A stretch of 64,000 nucleotides of DNA from Metridium senile (GCA_949775045.1 OX459110.1:5774229-5838228), one strand, 5' to 3'; counted from the first letter of the stretch, positions 26,500 through 42,300 are shown. Notes: generated by a model not told the origin, from the sequence alone. Numbers and translations: made by a program.

Positions 26500-29400
26500 T
26501 TATATTTAGAAAAAACTACAAAATCCTACCCAGAATGCAATATGCCCTATAGGATGATCTGAAAATTTGTCAGAAAGATCCGGGTTTTCGGCACAAAATT
26601 TTTGCCTAGACGCTGTGAGTAATGTCTGAGAATATTAGAGCATTCTGATAAATGCGCAAGATTTTATTTAGAAAAAAACTACAAAATCCTACCCAGAATG
26701 CAATATGCCCTATAGGGTGATCTGAAAATGTGTCAAAAAGATCGGGGTTTTCGGCACAAAATTTTTGCATAGACCCTGTGAGTAATGTCTGAGAATATTA
26801 GAGCATTCTGATATATGCGCAAGATTATATTTAGAAAAAACTACAAAATCCTACCCAGAATGCAATATGCCCTATAGGGTGATCTGAAAATGTGTCAAAA
26901 AGATCGGGGTTTTCGGCACAAAATTTTTGCATAGACCCTGTGAGTAATGTCTGAGAATATTAGAGCATTCTGATATATGCGCAAGATTATATTTAGAAAA
27001 AACTACAAAATCCTACCCAGAATGCAATATGCCCTATAGGATGATCTGAAAATGTGTCAAAAAGATCCGGGTTTTCGGCACAAAATTTTTGCCTAGACGC
27101 TGGTGAGTAATGTCTGAGAATATTAGAGCATTCTGATAAATGCGCAAGATTTTATTTAGAAAAAAAAAAACAAAATCCTACCCAGAATGCAATATGCCCT
27201 ATAGGCTGATCTGAAAATGTGTCAAAAAGATCGGGGTTTTCGGCACAAAATTTTCGCCTAGACCCTGTGAGTAATGTCTGAGAATATTAGAGCATTCTGA
27301 TATATGCGCAAGATTATATTTAGAAAAAACTACAAAATCCTACCCAGAATGCAATATGCCCTATAGGATGATCTGAAAATTTGTCAGAAAGATCCGGGTT
27401 TTCGGCACAAAATTTTTGCCTAGACACTGTGAGTAATGTCTGAGAATATTAGAGCATTCTGATAAATGCGCAAGATTTTATTTAGAAAAAAACTACAAAA
27501 TCCTACCCAGAATGCAATATGCCCTATAGGGTGATCTGAAAATGTGTCAAAAAGATCGGGGTTTTCGGCACAAAATTTTTGCATAGACCCTGTGAGTAAT
27601 GTCTGAGAATATTAGAGCATTCTGATATATGCGCAAGATTATATTTAGAAAAAACTACAAAATCCTACCCAGAATGCAATATGCCCTATAGGGTGATCTG
27701 AAAATGTGTCAAAAAGATCGGGGTTTTCGGCACAAAATTTTTGCATAGACCCTGTGAGTAATGTCTGAGAATATTAGAGCATTCTGATATATGCGCAAGA
27801 TTATATTTAGAAAAAACTACAAAATCCTACCCAGAATGCAATATGCCCTATAGGGTGATCTGAAAATGTGTCAAAAACATCCGGGTTTTCGGCACAAAAT
27901 TTTTGCCTAGACGCTGTGAGTAATGTCTGAGAATATTAGAGCATTCTGATAAATGCGCAAGATTTTATTTAGAAAAAACTACAAAATCCTACCCAGAATG
28001 CAATATGCCCTATAGTTTGATCTTAAAATGTGTCAAAAAGATCGGGGTTTTCGGCACAAAATTTTCGCCTAGACCCTGTGAGTAATGTCTGAGAATATTA
28101 GAGCATTCTGATAAATGCGCAAGATTATATTTAGAAAAAACTACAAAATCCTACCCAGAATGCAATATGTCCCATAGGGTGATCTGAAAATGTGTCAAAA
28201 AGATCCGGGTTTTCGGCACAAAATTTTTGCATAGACCCTGTGAGTAATGTCTGAGAATATTAGAGCATTCTGATATATGCGCAAGATTATATTTAGAAAA
28301 AACTACAAAATCCTACCCAGAATGCAATATGCCCTATAGGATGATCTGAAAATGTGTCAAAAAGATCCGGGTTTTCGGCACAAAATTTTTGCCTAGACGT
28401 TGTGAGTAATGTCTGAGAATATTAGAGCATTCTGATAAATGCGCAAGATTTTATTTAGAAAAAAAACTACAAAATCCTACCCAGAATGCAATATGCCCTA
28501 TAGGGTGATCTGAAAATGTGTCAAAAAGATCGGGGTTTTCGGCACAAAATTTTTGCATAGACCCTGTGAGTAATGTCTGAGAATATTAGAGCATTCTGAT
28601 ATATGCGCAAGATTATATTTAGAAAAAACTACAAAATCCTACCCAGAATGCAATATGCCCTATAGGGTGATCTGAAAATGTGTCAAAAAGATCCGGGTTT
28701 TCGGCACAAAATTTTTGACTAGACGCTGTGAGTAATGTCTGAGAATATTAGAGCATTCTGATAAATGCGCAAGATTTTATTTAGACAAAAATAACAAAAT
28801 CCTACCCAGAATGCAATATGCCCTATAGGGTGATCTTAAAATGTGTCAAAAAGATCGGGGTTTTCGGCACAAAATTTTTGCATAGACTCTGTGAGTAATG
28901 TCTGAGAATATTAGAGCATTCTGATATATGCGCAAGATTATATTTAGAAAAAACTACAAAATCCTACCCAGAATGCAATATGCCCTATAGGGTGATCTGA
29001 AAATGTGTCAAAAAGATCGGGGTTTTCGGCACAAAATTTTCGCCTAGACCCTGTGAGTAATGTCTGAGAATATTAGAGCATTCTGATAAATGCGCAAGAT
29101 TATATTTAGAAAAAACTACAAAATCCTACCCAGAATGCAATATGCCCTATAGGATGATCTGAAAATTTGTCAGAAAGATCCGGGTTTTCGGCACAAAATT
29201 TTTGCCTAGACGCTGTGAGTAATGTCTGAGAATATTAGAGCATTCTGATAAATGCGCAAGATTTTATTTAGAAAAAAACTACAAAATCCTACCCAGAATG
29301 CAATATGCCCTATAGGGTGATCTGAAAATGTGTCAAAAAGATCGGGGTTTTCGGCACAAAATTTTTGCATAGACCCTGTGAGTAATGTCTGAGAATATTA

Positions 29401-32400
29401 GAGCATTCTGATATATGCGCAAGATTATATTTAGAAAAAACTACAAAATCCTACCCAGAATGCAATATGCCCTATAGGGTGATCTGAAAATGTGTCAAAA
29501 AGATAGGGGTTTTCGGCACAAAATTTTTGCATAGACCCTGTGAGTAATGTCTGAGAATATTAGAGCATTCTGATATATGCGCAAGATTATATTTAGAAAA
29601 AACTACAAAATCCTACCCAGAATGCAATATGCCCTATAGGGTGATCTGAAAATGTGTCAAAAAGATCCGGGTTTTCGGCACAAAATTTTTGCCTAGACGC
29701 TGTGAGTAATGTCTGAGAATATTAGAGCATTCTGATAAATGCGCAAGATTTTATTTAGAAAAAACTACAAAATCCTACCCAGAATGCAATATGCCCTATA
29801 GTTTGATCTTAAAATGTGTCAAAAAGATCGGGGTTTTCGGCACAAAATTTTCGCCTAGACCCTGTGAGTAATGTCTGAGAATATTAGAGCATTCTGATAA
29901 ATGCGCAAGATTATATTTAGAAAAAACTACAAAATCCTACCCAGAATGCAATATGCCCTATAGGATGATCTGAAAATGTGTCAAAAAGATCCGGGTTTTC
30001 GGCACAAAATTTTTGCCTAGACGCTGGTGAGTAATGTCTGACAATATTAGAGCATTCTGATAAATGCGCAAGATTTTATTTAGAAAAAAAACCACAAAAT
30101 CCTACCCAGAATGCAATATGCCCTATAGTTTGATCTTAAAATGTGTCAAAAAGATCCGGGTTTTCGGCACAAAATTTTTGCATAGACCCTGTGAGTAATG
30201 TCTGAGAATATTAGAGCATTCTGATATATGCGCAAGATTATATTTAGAAAAAACTACAAAATCCTACCCAGAATGCAATATGCCCTATAGGATGATCTGA
30301 AAATGTGTCAAAAAGATCCGGGTTTTCGGCACAAAATTTTTGCCTAGACACTGTGAGTAATGTCTGAGAATATTAGAGCATTCTGATAAATGCGCAAGAT
30401 TTTATTTAGAAAAAAACTACAAAATCCTACCCAGAATGCAATATGCCCTATAGGGTGATCTGAAAATGTGTCAAAAAGATCGGGGTTTTCGGCACAAAAT
30501 TTTCGCCTAGACCCTGTGAGTAATGTCTGAGAATATTAGAGCATTCTGATAAATGCGCAAGATTATATTTAGAAAAAACTACAAAATCCTACCCAGAATG
30601 CAATATGCCCTATAGGATGATCTGAAAATTTGTCAGAAAGATCCGGGTTTTCGGCACAAAATTTTTGCCTAGACGCTGTGAGTAATGTCTGAGAATATTA
30701 GAGCATTCTGATAAATGCGCAAGATTTTATTTAGAAAAAAACTACAAAATCCTACCCAGAATGCAATATGCCCTATAGGGTGATCTGAAAATGTGTCAAA
30801 AAGATCGGGGTTTTCGGCACAAAATTTTTGCATAGACCCTGTGAGTAATGTCTGAGAATATTAGAGCATTCTGATATATGCGCAAGATTATATTTAGAAA
30901 AAACTACAAAATCCTACCCAGAATGCAATATGCCCTATAGGGTGATCTGAAAATGTGTCAAAAAGATCGGGGTTTTCGGCACAAAATTTTTGCATAGACC
31001 CTGTGAGTAATGTCTGAGAATATTAGAGCATTCTGATATATGCGCAAGATTATATTTAGAAAAAACTACAAAATCCTACCCAGAATGCAATATGCCCTAT
31101 AGGGTGATCTGAAAATGTGTCAAAAAGATCCGGGTTTTCGGCACAAAATTTTTGCCTAGACGCTGTGAGTAATGTCTGAGAATATTAGAGCATTCTGATA
31201 AATGCGCAAGATTTTATTTAGAAAAAACTACAAAATCCTACCCAGAATGCAATATGCCCTATAGTTTGATCTTAAAATGTGTCAAAAAGATCGGGGTTTT
31301 CGGCACAAAATTTTCGCCTAGACCCTGTGAGTAATGTCTGAGAATATTAGAGCATTCTGATAAATGCGCAAGATTATATTTAGAAAAAACTACAAAATCC
31401 TACCCAGAATGCAATATGCCCCATAGGGTGATCTGAAAATGTGTCAAAAAGATCCGGGTTTTCGGCACAAAATTTTTGCATAGACCCTGTGAGTAATGTC
31501 TGAGAATATTAGAGCATTCTGATATATGCGCAAGATTATATTTAGAAAAAACTACAAAATCCTACCCAGAATGCAATATGCCCTATAGGATGATCTGAAA
31601 ATGTGTCAAAAAGATCCGGGTTTTCGGCACAAAATTTTTGCCTAGACGCTGGTGAGTAATGTCTGAGAATATTAGAGCATTCTGATAAATGCGCAAGATT
31701 TTATTTAGAAAAAAAACCACAAAATCCTACCCAGAATGCAATATGCCCTATAGTTTGATCTTAAAATGTGTCAAAAAGATCGGGGTTTTCGGCACAAAAT
31801 TTTCGCCTAGACCCTGTGAGTAATGTCTGAGAATATTAGAGCATTCTGATAAATGCGCAAGATTATATTTAGAAAAAACTACAAAATCCTACCCAGAATG
31901 CAATATGCCCCATAGGGTGATCTGAAAATGTGTCAAAAAGATCCGGGTTTTCGGCACAAAATTTTTGCATAGACCCTGTGAGTAATGTCTGAGAATATTA
32001 GAGCATTCTGATATATGCGCAAGATTATATTTAGAAAAAACTACAAAATCCTACCCAGAATGCAATATGCCCTATAGGATGATCTGAAAATGTGTCAAAA
32101 AGATCCGGGTTTTCGGCACAAAATTTTTGCCTAGACGTTGTGAGTAATGTCTGAGAATATTAGAGCATTCTGATAAATGCACAAGATTTTATTTAGAAAA
32201 AAAACTACAAAATCCTACCCAGAATGCAATATGCCCTATAGGGTGATCTGAAAATGTGTCAAAAAGATCGGGGTTTTCGGCACAAAATTTTTGCATAGAC
32301 CCTGTGAGTAATGTCTGAGAATATTAGAGCATTCTGATATATGCGCAAGATTATATTTAGAAAAAACTACAAAATCCTACCCAGAATGCAATATGCCCTA

Positions 32401-34650
32401 TAGGGTGATCTGAAAATGTGTCAAAAACATCCGGGTTTTCGGCACAAAATTTTTGACTAGACGCTGTGAGTAATGTCTGAGAATATTAGAGCATTCTGAT
32501 AAATGCGCAAGATTTTATTTAGAAAAAACTACAAAATCCTACCCAGAATGCAATATGCCCTATAGGGTGATCTTAAAATGTGTCAAAAAGATCGGGGTTT
32601 TCGGCACAAAATTTTTGCATAGACTCTGTGAGTAATGTCTGAGAATATTAGAGCATTCTGATATATGCGCAAGATTATATTTAGAAAAAACTACAAAATC
32701 CTACCCAGAATGCAATATGCCCTATAGGGTGATCTGAAAATGTGTCAAAAAGATCGGGGTTTTCGGCACAAAATTTTCGCCTAGACCCTGTGAGTAATGT
32801 CTGAGAATATTAGAGCATTCTGATAAATGCGCAAGATTATATTTAGAAAAAACTACAAAATCCTACCCAGAATGCAATATGCCCTATAGGATGATCTGAA
32901 AATTTGTCAGAAAGATCCGGGTTTTCGGCACAAAATTTTTGCCTAGACGCTGTGAGTAATGTCTGAGAATATTAGAGCATTCTGATAAATGCGCAAGATT
33001 TTATTTAGAAAAAAACTACAAAATCCTACCCAGAATGCAATATGCCCTATAGGGTGATCTGAAAATGTGTCAAAAAGATCCGGGTTTTCGGCACAAAATT
33101 TTTGCCTAGACGCTGTGAGTAATGTCTGAGAATATTAGAGCATTCTGATAAATGCGCAAGATTTTATTTAGAAAAAACTACAAAATCCTACCCAGAATGC
33201 AATATGCCCTATAGTTTGATCTTAAAATGTGTCAAAAAGATCGGGGTTTTCGGCACAAAATTTTCGCCTAGACCCTGTGAGTAATGTCTGAGAATATTAG
33301 AGCATTCTGATAAATGCGCAAGATTATATTTAGAAAAAACTACAAAATCCTACCCAGAATGCAATATGCCCCATAGGGTGATCTGAAAATGTGTCAAAAA
33401 GATCCGGGTTTTCGGCACAAAATTTTTGCATAGACCCTGTGAGTAATGTCTGAGAATATTAGAGCATTCTGATATATGCGCAAGATTATATTTAGAAAAA
33501 ACTACAAAATCCTACCCAGAATGCAATATGCCCTATAGGATGATCTGAAAATGTGTCAAAAAGATCCGGGTTTTCGGCACAAAATTTTTGCCTAGACGCT
33601 GGTGAGTAATGTCTGAGAATATTAGAGCATTCTGATAAATGCGCAAGATTTTATTTAGAAAAAAAACCACAAAATCCTACCCAGAATGCAATATGCCCTA
33701 TAGGGTGATCTGAAAATGTGTCAAAAAGATCGGGGTTTTCGGCACAAAATTTTCGCCTAGACCCTGTGAGTAATGTCTGAGAATATTAGAGCATTCTGAT
33801 ATATGCGCAAGATTATATTTAGAAAAAACTACAAAATCCTACCCAGAATGCAATATGCCCTATAGGGTGATCTGAAAATGTGTCAAAAAGATCGGGGTTT
33901 TCGGCACAAAATTTTTGCATAGACCCTGTGAGTAATGTCTGAGAATATTAGAGCATTCTGATATATGCGCAAGATTATATTTAGAAAAAACTACAAAATC
34001 CTACCCAGAATGCAATATGCCCTATAGGGTGATCTGAAAATGTGTCAAAAAGATCCGGGTTTTCGGCACAAAATTTTTGCCTAGACGCTGTGAGTAATGT
34101 CTGAGAATATTAGAGCATTCTGATAAATGCGCAAGATTTTATTTAGAAAAAACTACAAAATCCTACCCAGAATGCAATATGCCCTATAGTTTGATCTTAA
34201 AATGTGTCAAAAAGATCGGGGTTTTCGGCACAAAATTTTCGCCTAGACCCTGTGAGTAATGTCTGAGAATATTAGAGCATTCTGATAAATGCGCAAGATT
34301 ATATTTAGAAAAAACTACAAAATCCTACCCAGAATGCAATATGCCCCATAGGGTGATCTGAAAATGTGTCAAAAAGATCCGGGTTTTCGGCACAAAATTT
34401 TTGCATAGACCCTGTGAGTAATGTCTGAGAATATTAGAGCATTCTGATATATGCGCAAGATTATATTTAGAAAAAACTACAAAATCCTACCCAGAATGCA
34501 ATATGCCCCATAGGGTGATCTGAAAATGTGTCAAAAAGATCCGGGTTTTCGGCACAAAATTTTTGCATAGACCCTGTGAGTAATGTCTGAGAATATTAGA
34601 GCATTCTGATATATGCGCAAGATTATATTTAGAAAAAACTACAAAATCCT
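26500..34650 (+). repeat. Satellite tract built from shuffled GTCAGAAAG and TAGTTTGATCTT monomers
   Basis: Two distinctive monomers recur: AAATTTGTCAGAAAGATCC (near 26568, 27379, 29169, 30631, 32905) and CCTATAGTTTGATCTTAAAA (near 28015, 29799, 30127, 31263, 31752, 33213, 34188). A third variant, GACGCTGGTGAG with one extra G, marks units near 27102, 30023, 31648, 33600 and 34738. Spacings are multiples of the monomer, including about 1462 bp (nine monomers) between 29169 and 30631. The order of neighbours is only partly conserved, so I describe it as a mosaic rather than one fixed higher-order unit. Confidence 0.8.
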
Positions 34651-37600
34651 ACCCAGAATGCAATATGCCCTATAGGATGATCTGAAAATGTGTCAAAAAG
34701 ATCCGGGTTTTCGGCACAAAATTTTTGCCTAGACGCTGGTGAGTAATGTCTGAGAATATTAGAGCATTCTGATAAATGCGCAAGATTTTATTTAGAAAAA
34801 AAACCACAAAATCCTACCCAGAATGCAATATGCCCTATAGGGTGATCTGAAAATGTGTCAAAAAGATCGGGGTTTTCGGCACAAAATTTTCGCCTAGACC
34901 CTGTGAGTAATGTCTGAGAATATTAGAGCATTCTGATATATGCGCAAGATTATATTTAGAAAAAACTACAAAATCCTACCCAGAATGCAATATGCCCTAT
35001 AGGATGATCTGAAAATTTGTCAGAAAGATCCGGGTTTTCGGCACAAAATTTTTGCCTAGACGCTGTGAGTAATGTCTGAGAATATTAGAGCATTCTGATA
35101 AATGCGCAAGATTTTATTTAGAAAAAAACTACAAAATCCTACCCAGAATGCAATATGCCCTATAGGGTGATCTGAAAATGTGTCAAAAAGATCGGGGTTT
35201 TCGGCACAAAATTTTTGCATAGACCCTGTGAGTAATGTCTGAGAATATTAGAGCATTCTGATATATGCGCAAGATTATATTTAGAAAAAACTACAAAATC
35301 CTACCCAGAATGCAATATGCCCTATAGGGTGATCTGAAAATGTGTCAAAAAGATCGGGGTTTTCGGCACAAAATTTTTGCATAGACCCTGTGAGTAATGT
35401 CTGAGAATATTAGAGCATTCTGATATATGCGCAAGATTATATTTAGAAAAAACTACAAAATCCTACCCAGAATGCAATATGCCCTATAGGGTGATCTGAA
35501 AATGTGTCAAAAACATCCGGGTTTTCGGCACAAAATTTTTGCCTAGACGCTGTGAGTAATGTCTGAGAATATTAGAGCATTCTGATAAATGCGCAAGATT
35601 TTATTTAGAAAAAACTACAAAATCCTACCCAGAATGCAATATGCCCTATAGTTTGATCTTAAAATGTGTCAAAAAGATCGGGGTTTTCGGCACAAAATTT
35701 TCGCCTAGACCCTGTGAGTAATGTCTGAGAATATTAGAGCATTCTGATATATGCGCAAGATTATATTTAGAAAAAACTACAAAATCCTACCCAGAATGCA
35801 ATATGCCCTATAGGATGATCTGAAAATGTGTCAAAAAGATCCGGGTTTTCGGCACAAAATTTTTGCCTAGACGCTGGTGAGTAATGTCTGAGAATATTAG
35901 AGCATTCTGATAAATGCGCAAGATTTTATTTAGAAAAAAACTACAAAATCCTACCCAGAATGCAATATGCCCTATAGGGTGATCTGAAAATGTGTCAAAA
36001 AGATCGGGGTTTTCGGCACAAAATTTTCGCCTAGACCCTGTGAGTAATGTCTGAGAATATTAGAGCATTCTGATAAATGCGCAAGATTATATTTAGAAAA
36101 AACTACAAAATCCTACCCAGAATGCAATATGCCCTATAGGGTGATCTGAAAATGTGTCAAAAAGATCGGGGTTTTCGGCACAAAATTTTTGCCTAGACCA
36201 TGTGAGTAATGTCTGAGAATATTAGAGCATTCTGATATATGTGCAAGATTTTATTTAGAAAAAACTACAAAATCCTACCCAGAATGCAATATGCCCTATA
36301 GGCTGATCTGAAAATGTTTCAAAAAGATCGGGGTTTTCGGTATAAAACTTTTGCCTAGACGCTGTGAGTAATGTCTGAGAATATTAGAGCATTCTGATAA
36401 ATGCGCAAGATTTTATTTAGAAAAAAAACTACAAAATCCTACCCAGAATGCAATATGCCCCATAGGGTGATCTGAAAATGTGTCAAAAAGATCGGGGTTT
36501 TCGGCACAAAATTTTTGCATAGACCCTGTGAGTAATGTCTGAGAATATTAGAGCATTCTGATATATGCGCAAGATTATATTTAGAAAAAACTACAAAATC
36601 CTACCCAGAATGCAATATGCCCTATAGGGTGATCTGAAAATGTGTCAAAAAGATCGGGGTTTTCGGCACAAAATTTTCGCCTAGACCCTGTGAGTAATGT
36701 CTGAGAATATTAGAGCATTCTGATATATGCGCAAGATTATATTTAGAAAAAACTACAAAATCCTACCCAGAATGCAATATGCCCTATAGGATGATCTGAA
36801 AATGTGTCAAAAAGATCCGGGTTTTCGGCACAAAATTTTTGCCTAGACGCTGTGAGTAATGTCTGAGAAAATTGGAGCATTCTGATAAATGCGCAAGATT
36901 TTATTTAGAAAAAAAACTACAAAATCCTACCCAGAATGCAATATGCCCTATAGGGTGATCTGAAAATGTGTCAAAAAGATCGGGGTTTTCGGCACAAAAT
37001 TTTTGCATAGACCCTGTGAGTAATGTCTGAAAATATTAGACCATTCTGATATATGCGCAAGATTATATTTAGAAAAAACTACAAAATCCTACCCAGAATG
37101 CAATATGCCCTATAGGGTGATCTGAAAATGTGTCAAAAAGATCGGGGTTTTCGGCACAAAATTTTTGCATAGACCCTGTGAGTAATGTCTGAGAATATTA
37201 GAGCATTCTGATATATGCGCAATATTATATTTAGAAAAAACTACAAAATCCTACCCAGAATGCAATATGCCCTATAGGGTGATCTGAAAATGTGTAAAAA
37301 AAGATCGGGGTTTTCGGCACAAAATTTTTGCCTAGACGCTGTGAGTAATGTCTGAGAATATTAGAGCATTCTGATAAATGCGCAAGATTTTATTTAGAAA
37401 AAACTACAAAATCCTACCCAGAATGCAATATGCCCTATAGTTTGATCTTAAAATGTGTCAAAAAGATCGGGGTTTTCGGCACAAAATTTTCGCCTAGACC
37501 CTGTGAGTAATGTCTGAGAATATTAGAGCATTCTGATAAATGCGCAAGATTATATTTAGAAAAAACTACAAAATCCTACCCAGAATGCAATATGCCCCAT

Positions 37601-40600
37601 AGGGTGATCTGAAAATGTGTCAAAAAGATTTGGGTTTTCGGCACAAAATTTTTGCATAGACCCTGTGAGTAATGTCTGAGAATATTAGAGCATTCTGATA
37701 TATGCGCAAGATTATATTTAGAAAAAACTACAAAATCCTACCCAGAATGCAATATGCCCTATAGGGTGATCTGAAAATGTGTCAAAAAGATCCGGGTTTT
37801 CGGCACAAAATTTTTGCCTAGACGCTGTGAGTAATGTCTGAGAATATTAGAGCATTCTGATAAATGCGCAAGATTTTATTTAGAAAAAACTACAAAATCC
37901 TACCCAGAATGCAATATGCCCTATAGTTTGATCTTAAAATGTGTCAAAAAGATCGGGGTTTTCGGCACAAAATTTTCGCCTAGACCCTGTGAGTAATGTC
38001 TGAGAATATTAGAGCATTCTGATAAATGCGCAAGATTATATTTAGAAAAAACTACAAAATCCTACCCAGAATGCAATATGCCCCATAGGGTGATCTGAAA
38101 ATGTGTCAAAAAGATCCGGGTTTTCGGCACAAAATTTTTGCATAGACCCTGTGAGTAATGTCTGAGAATATTAGAGCATTCTGATATATGCGCAAGATTA
38201 TATTTAGAAAAAACTACAAAATCCTACCCAGAATGCAATATGCCCTATAGGATGATCTGAAAATGTGTCAAAAAGATCCGGGTTTTCGGCACAAAATTTT
38301 TGCCTAGACGCTGGTGAGTAATGTCTGAGAATATTAGAGCATTCTGATAAATGCGCAAGATTTTATTTAGAAAAAAAACCACAAAATCCTACCCAGAATG
38401 CAATATGCCCTATAGGGTGATCTGAAAATGTGTCAAAAAGATCGGGGTTTTCGGCACAAAATTTTCGCCTAGACCCTGTGAGTAATGTCTGAGAATATTA
38501 GAGCATTCTGATATATGCGCAAGATTATATTTAGAAAAAACTACAAAATCCTACCCAGAATGCAATATGCCCTATAGGGTGATCTGAAAATGTGTCAAAA
38601 AGATCGGGGTTTTCGGCACAAAATTTTTGCATAGACCCTGTGAGTAATGTCTGAGAATATTAGAGCATTCTGATATATGCGCAAGATTATATTTAGAAAA
38701 AACTACAAAATCCTACCCAGAATGCAATATGCCCTATAGGGTGATCTGAAAATGTGTCAAAAAGATCCGGGTTTTCGGCACAAAATTTTTGCCTAGACGC
38801 TGTGAGTAATGTCTGAGAATATTAGAGCATTCTGATAAATGCGCAAGATTTTATTTAGAAAAAACTACAAAATCCTACCCAGAATGCAATATGCCCTATA
38901 GTTTGATCTTAAAATGTGTCAAAAAGATCGGGGTTTTCGGCACAAAATTTTCGCCTAGACCCTGTGAGTAATGTCTGAGAATATTAGAGCATTCTGATAA
39001 ATGCGCAAGATTATATTTAGAAAAAACTACAAAATCCTACCCAGAATGCAATATGCCCCATAGGGTGATCTGAAAATGTGTCAAAAAGATCCGGGTTTTC
39101 GGCACAAAATTTTTGCATAGACCCTGTGAGTAATGTCTGAGAATATTAGAGCATTCTGATATATGCGCAAGATTATATTTAGAAAAAACTACAAAATCCT
39201 ACCCAGAATGCAATATGCCCTATAGGATGATCTGAAAATGTGTCAAAAAGATCCGGGTTTTCGGCACAAAATTTTTGCCTAGACGCTGGTGAGTAATGTC
39301 TGAGAATATTAGAGCATTCTGATAAATGCGCAAGATTTTATTTAGAAAAAAAACCACAAAATCCTACCCAGAATGCAATATGCCCTATAGGGTGATCTGA
39401 AAATGTGTCAAAAAGATCGGGGTTTTCGGCACAAAATTTTCGCCTAGACCCTGTGAGTAATGTCTGAGAATATTAGAGCATTCTGATATATGCGCAAGAT
39501 TATATTTAGAAAAAACTACAAAATCCTACCCAGAATGCAATATGCCCTATAGGATGATCTGAAAATTTGTCAGAAAGATCCGGGTTTTCGGCACAAAATT
39601 TTTGCCTAGACGCTGTGAGTAATGTCTGAGAATATTAGAGCATTCTGATAAATGCGCAAGATTTTATTTAGAAAAAAACTACAAAATCCTACCCAGAATG
39701 CAATATGCCCTATAGGGTGATCTGAAAATGTGTCAAAAAGATCGGGGTTTTCGGCACAAAATTTTTGCATAGACCCTGTGAGTAATGTCTGAGAATATTA
39801 GAGCATTCTGATATATGCGCAAGATTATATTTAGAAAAAACTACAAAATCCTACCCAGAATGCAATATGCCCTATAGGGTGATCTGAAAATGTGTCAAAA
39901 AGATCGGGGTTTTCGGCACAAAATTTTTGCATAGACCCTGTGAGTAATGTCTGAGAATATTAGAGCATTCTGATATATGCGCAAGATTATATTTAGAAAA
40001 AACTACAAAATCCTACCCAGAATGCAATATGCCCTATAGGGTGATCTGAAAATGTGTCAAAAACATCCGGGTTTTCGGCACAAAATTTTTGCCTAGACGC
40101 TGTGAGTAATGTCTGAGAATATTAGAGCATTCTGATAAATGCGCAAGATTTTATTTAGAAAAAACTACAAAATCCTACCCAGAATGCAATATGCCCTATA
40201 GTTTGATCTTAAAATGTGTCAAAAAGATCGGGGTTTTCGGCACAAAATTTTCGCCTAGACCCTGTGAGTAATGTCTGAGAATATTAGAGCATTCTGATAT
40301 ATGCGCAAGATTATATTTAGAAAAAACTACAAAATCCTACCCAGAATGCAATATGCCCTATAGGATGATCTGAAAATGTGTCAAAAAGATCCGGGTTTTC
40401 GGCACAAAATTTTTGCCTAGACGCTGTGAGTAATGTCTGAGAATATTAGAGCATTCTGATAAATGCGCAAGATTTTATTTAGAAAAAAACTACAAAATCC
40501 TACCCAGAATGCAATATGCCCTATAGGGTGATCTGAAAATGTGTCAAAAAGATCGGGGTTTTCGGCACAAAATTTTCGCCTAGACCCTGTGAGTAATGTC

Positions 40601-42300
40601 TGAGAATATTAGAGCATTCTGATAAATGCGCAAGATTATATTTAGAAAAAACTACAAAATCCTACCCAGAATGCAATATGCCCTATAGGGTGATCTGAAA
40701 ATGTGTCAAAAAGATCGGGGTTTTCGGCACAAAATTTTTGCCTAGACCATGTGAGTAATGTCTGAGAATATTAGAGCATTCTGATATATGTGCAAGATTT
40801 TATTTAGAAAAAACTACAAAATCCTACCCAGAATGCAATATGCCCTATAGGCTGATCTGAAAATGTTTCAAAAAGATCGGGGTTTTCGGTATAAAACTTT
40901 TGCCTAGACGCTGTGAGTAATGTCTGAGAATATTAGAGCATTCTGATAAATGCGCAAGATTTTATTTAGAAAAAAAACTACAAAATCCTACCCAGAATGC
41001 AATATGCCCCATAGGGTGATCTGAAAATGTGTCAAAAAGATCGGGGTTTTCGGCACAAAATTTTTGCATAGACCCTGTGAGTAATGTCTGAGAATATTAG
41101 AGCATTCTGATATATGCGCAAGATTATATTTAGAAAAAACTACAAAATCCTACCCAGAATGCAATATGCCCTATAGGGTGATCTGAAAATGTGTCAAAAA
41201 GATCGGGGTTTTCGGCACAAAATTTTCGCCTAGACCCTGTGAGTAATGTCTGAGAATATTAGAGCATTCTGATATATGCGCAAGATTATATTTAGAAAAA
41301 ACTACAAAATCCTACCCAGAATGCAATATGCCCTATAGGATGATCTGAAAATGTGTCAAAAAGATCCGGGTTTTCGGCACAAAATTTTTGCCTAGACGCT
41401 GTGAGTAATGTCTGAGAATATTGGAGCATTCTGATAAATGCGCAAGATTTTATTTAGAAAAAAAACTACAAAATCCTACCCAGAATGCAATATGCCCTAT
41501 AGGGTGATCTGAAAATGTGTCAAAAAGATCGGGGTTTTCGGCACAAAATTTTTGCATAGACCCTGTGAGTAATGTCTGAAAATATTAGACCATTCTGATA
41601 TATGCGCAAGATTATATTTAGAAAAAACTACAAAATCCTACCCAGAATGCAATATGCCCTATAGGGTGATCTGAAAATGTGTCAAAAAGATCGGGGTTTT
41701 CGGCACAAAATTTTTGCATAGACCCTGTGAGTAATGTCTGAGAATATTAGAGCATTCTGATATATGCGCAATATTATATTTAGAAAAAACTACAAAATCC
41801 TACCCAGAATGCAATATGCCCTATAGGGTAATCTGAAAATGTGTAAAAAAAGATCGGGGTTTTCGGCACAAAATTTTTGCCTAGACGCTGTGAGTAATGT
41901 CTGAGAATATTAGAGCATTCTGATAAATGCGCAAGATTTTATTTAGAAAAAACTACAAAATCCTACCCAGAATGCAATATGCCCTATAGTTTGATCTTAA
42001 AATGTGTCAAAAAGATCGGGGTTTTCGGCACAAAATTTTCGCCTAGACCCTGTGAGTAATGTCTGAGAATATTAGAGCATTCTGATAAATGCGCAAGATT
42101 ATATTTAGAAAAAACTACAAAATCCTACCCAGAATGCAATATGCCCCATAGGGTGATCTGAAAATGTGTCAAAAAGATTTGGGTTTTCGGCACAAAATTT
42201 TTGCATAGACCCTGTGAGTAATGTCTGAGAATATTAGAGCATTCTGATATATGCGCAAGATTATATTTAGAAAAAACTACAAAATCCTACCCAGAATGCA
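34650..42300 (+). repeat. Twenty-eight-monomer duplication, offset 4549-4550 bp
   Basis: About 34.65-37.75 kb is copied at about 39.2-42.3 kb. Pairs are the A-run/CCACAAA unit (34801/39351), AAACATCCGG (35511/40061), TATAAAAC (36341/40890), TCTGAAAATATTAGACC (37021/41570), GCGCAATATTATAT (37221/41770) and GATTTGGGTTTTCGG (37627/42176). The offset changes from 4550 to 4549 where the source has CTGGTGAG and the copy CTGTGAG. The second copy ends about 200 bp before the transposon. Confidence 0.9.
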
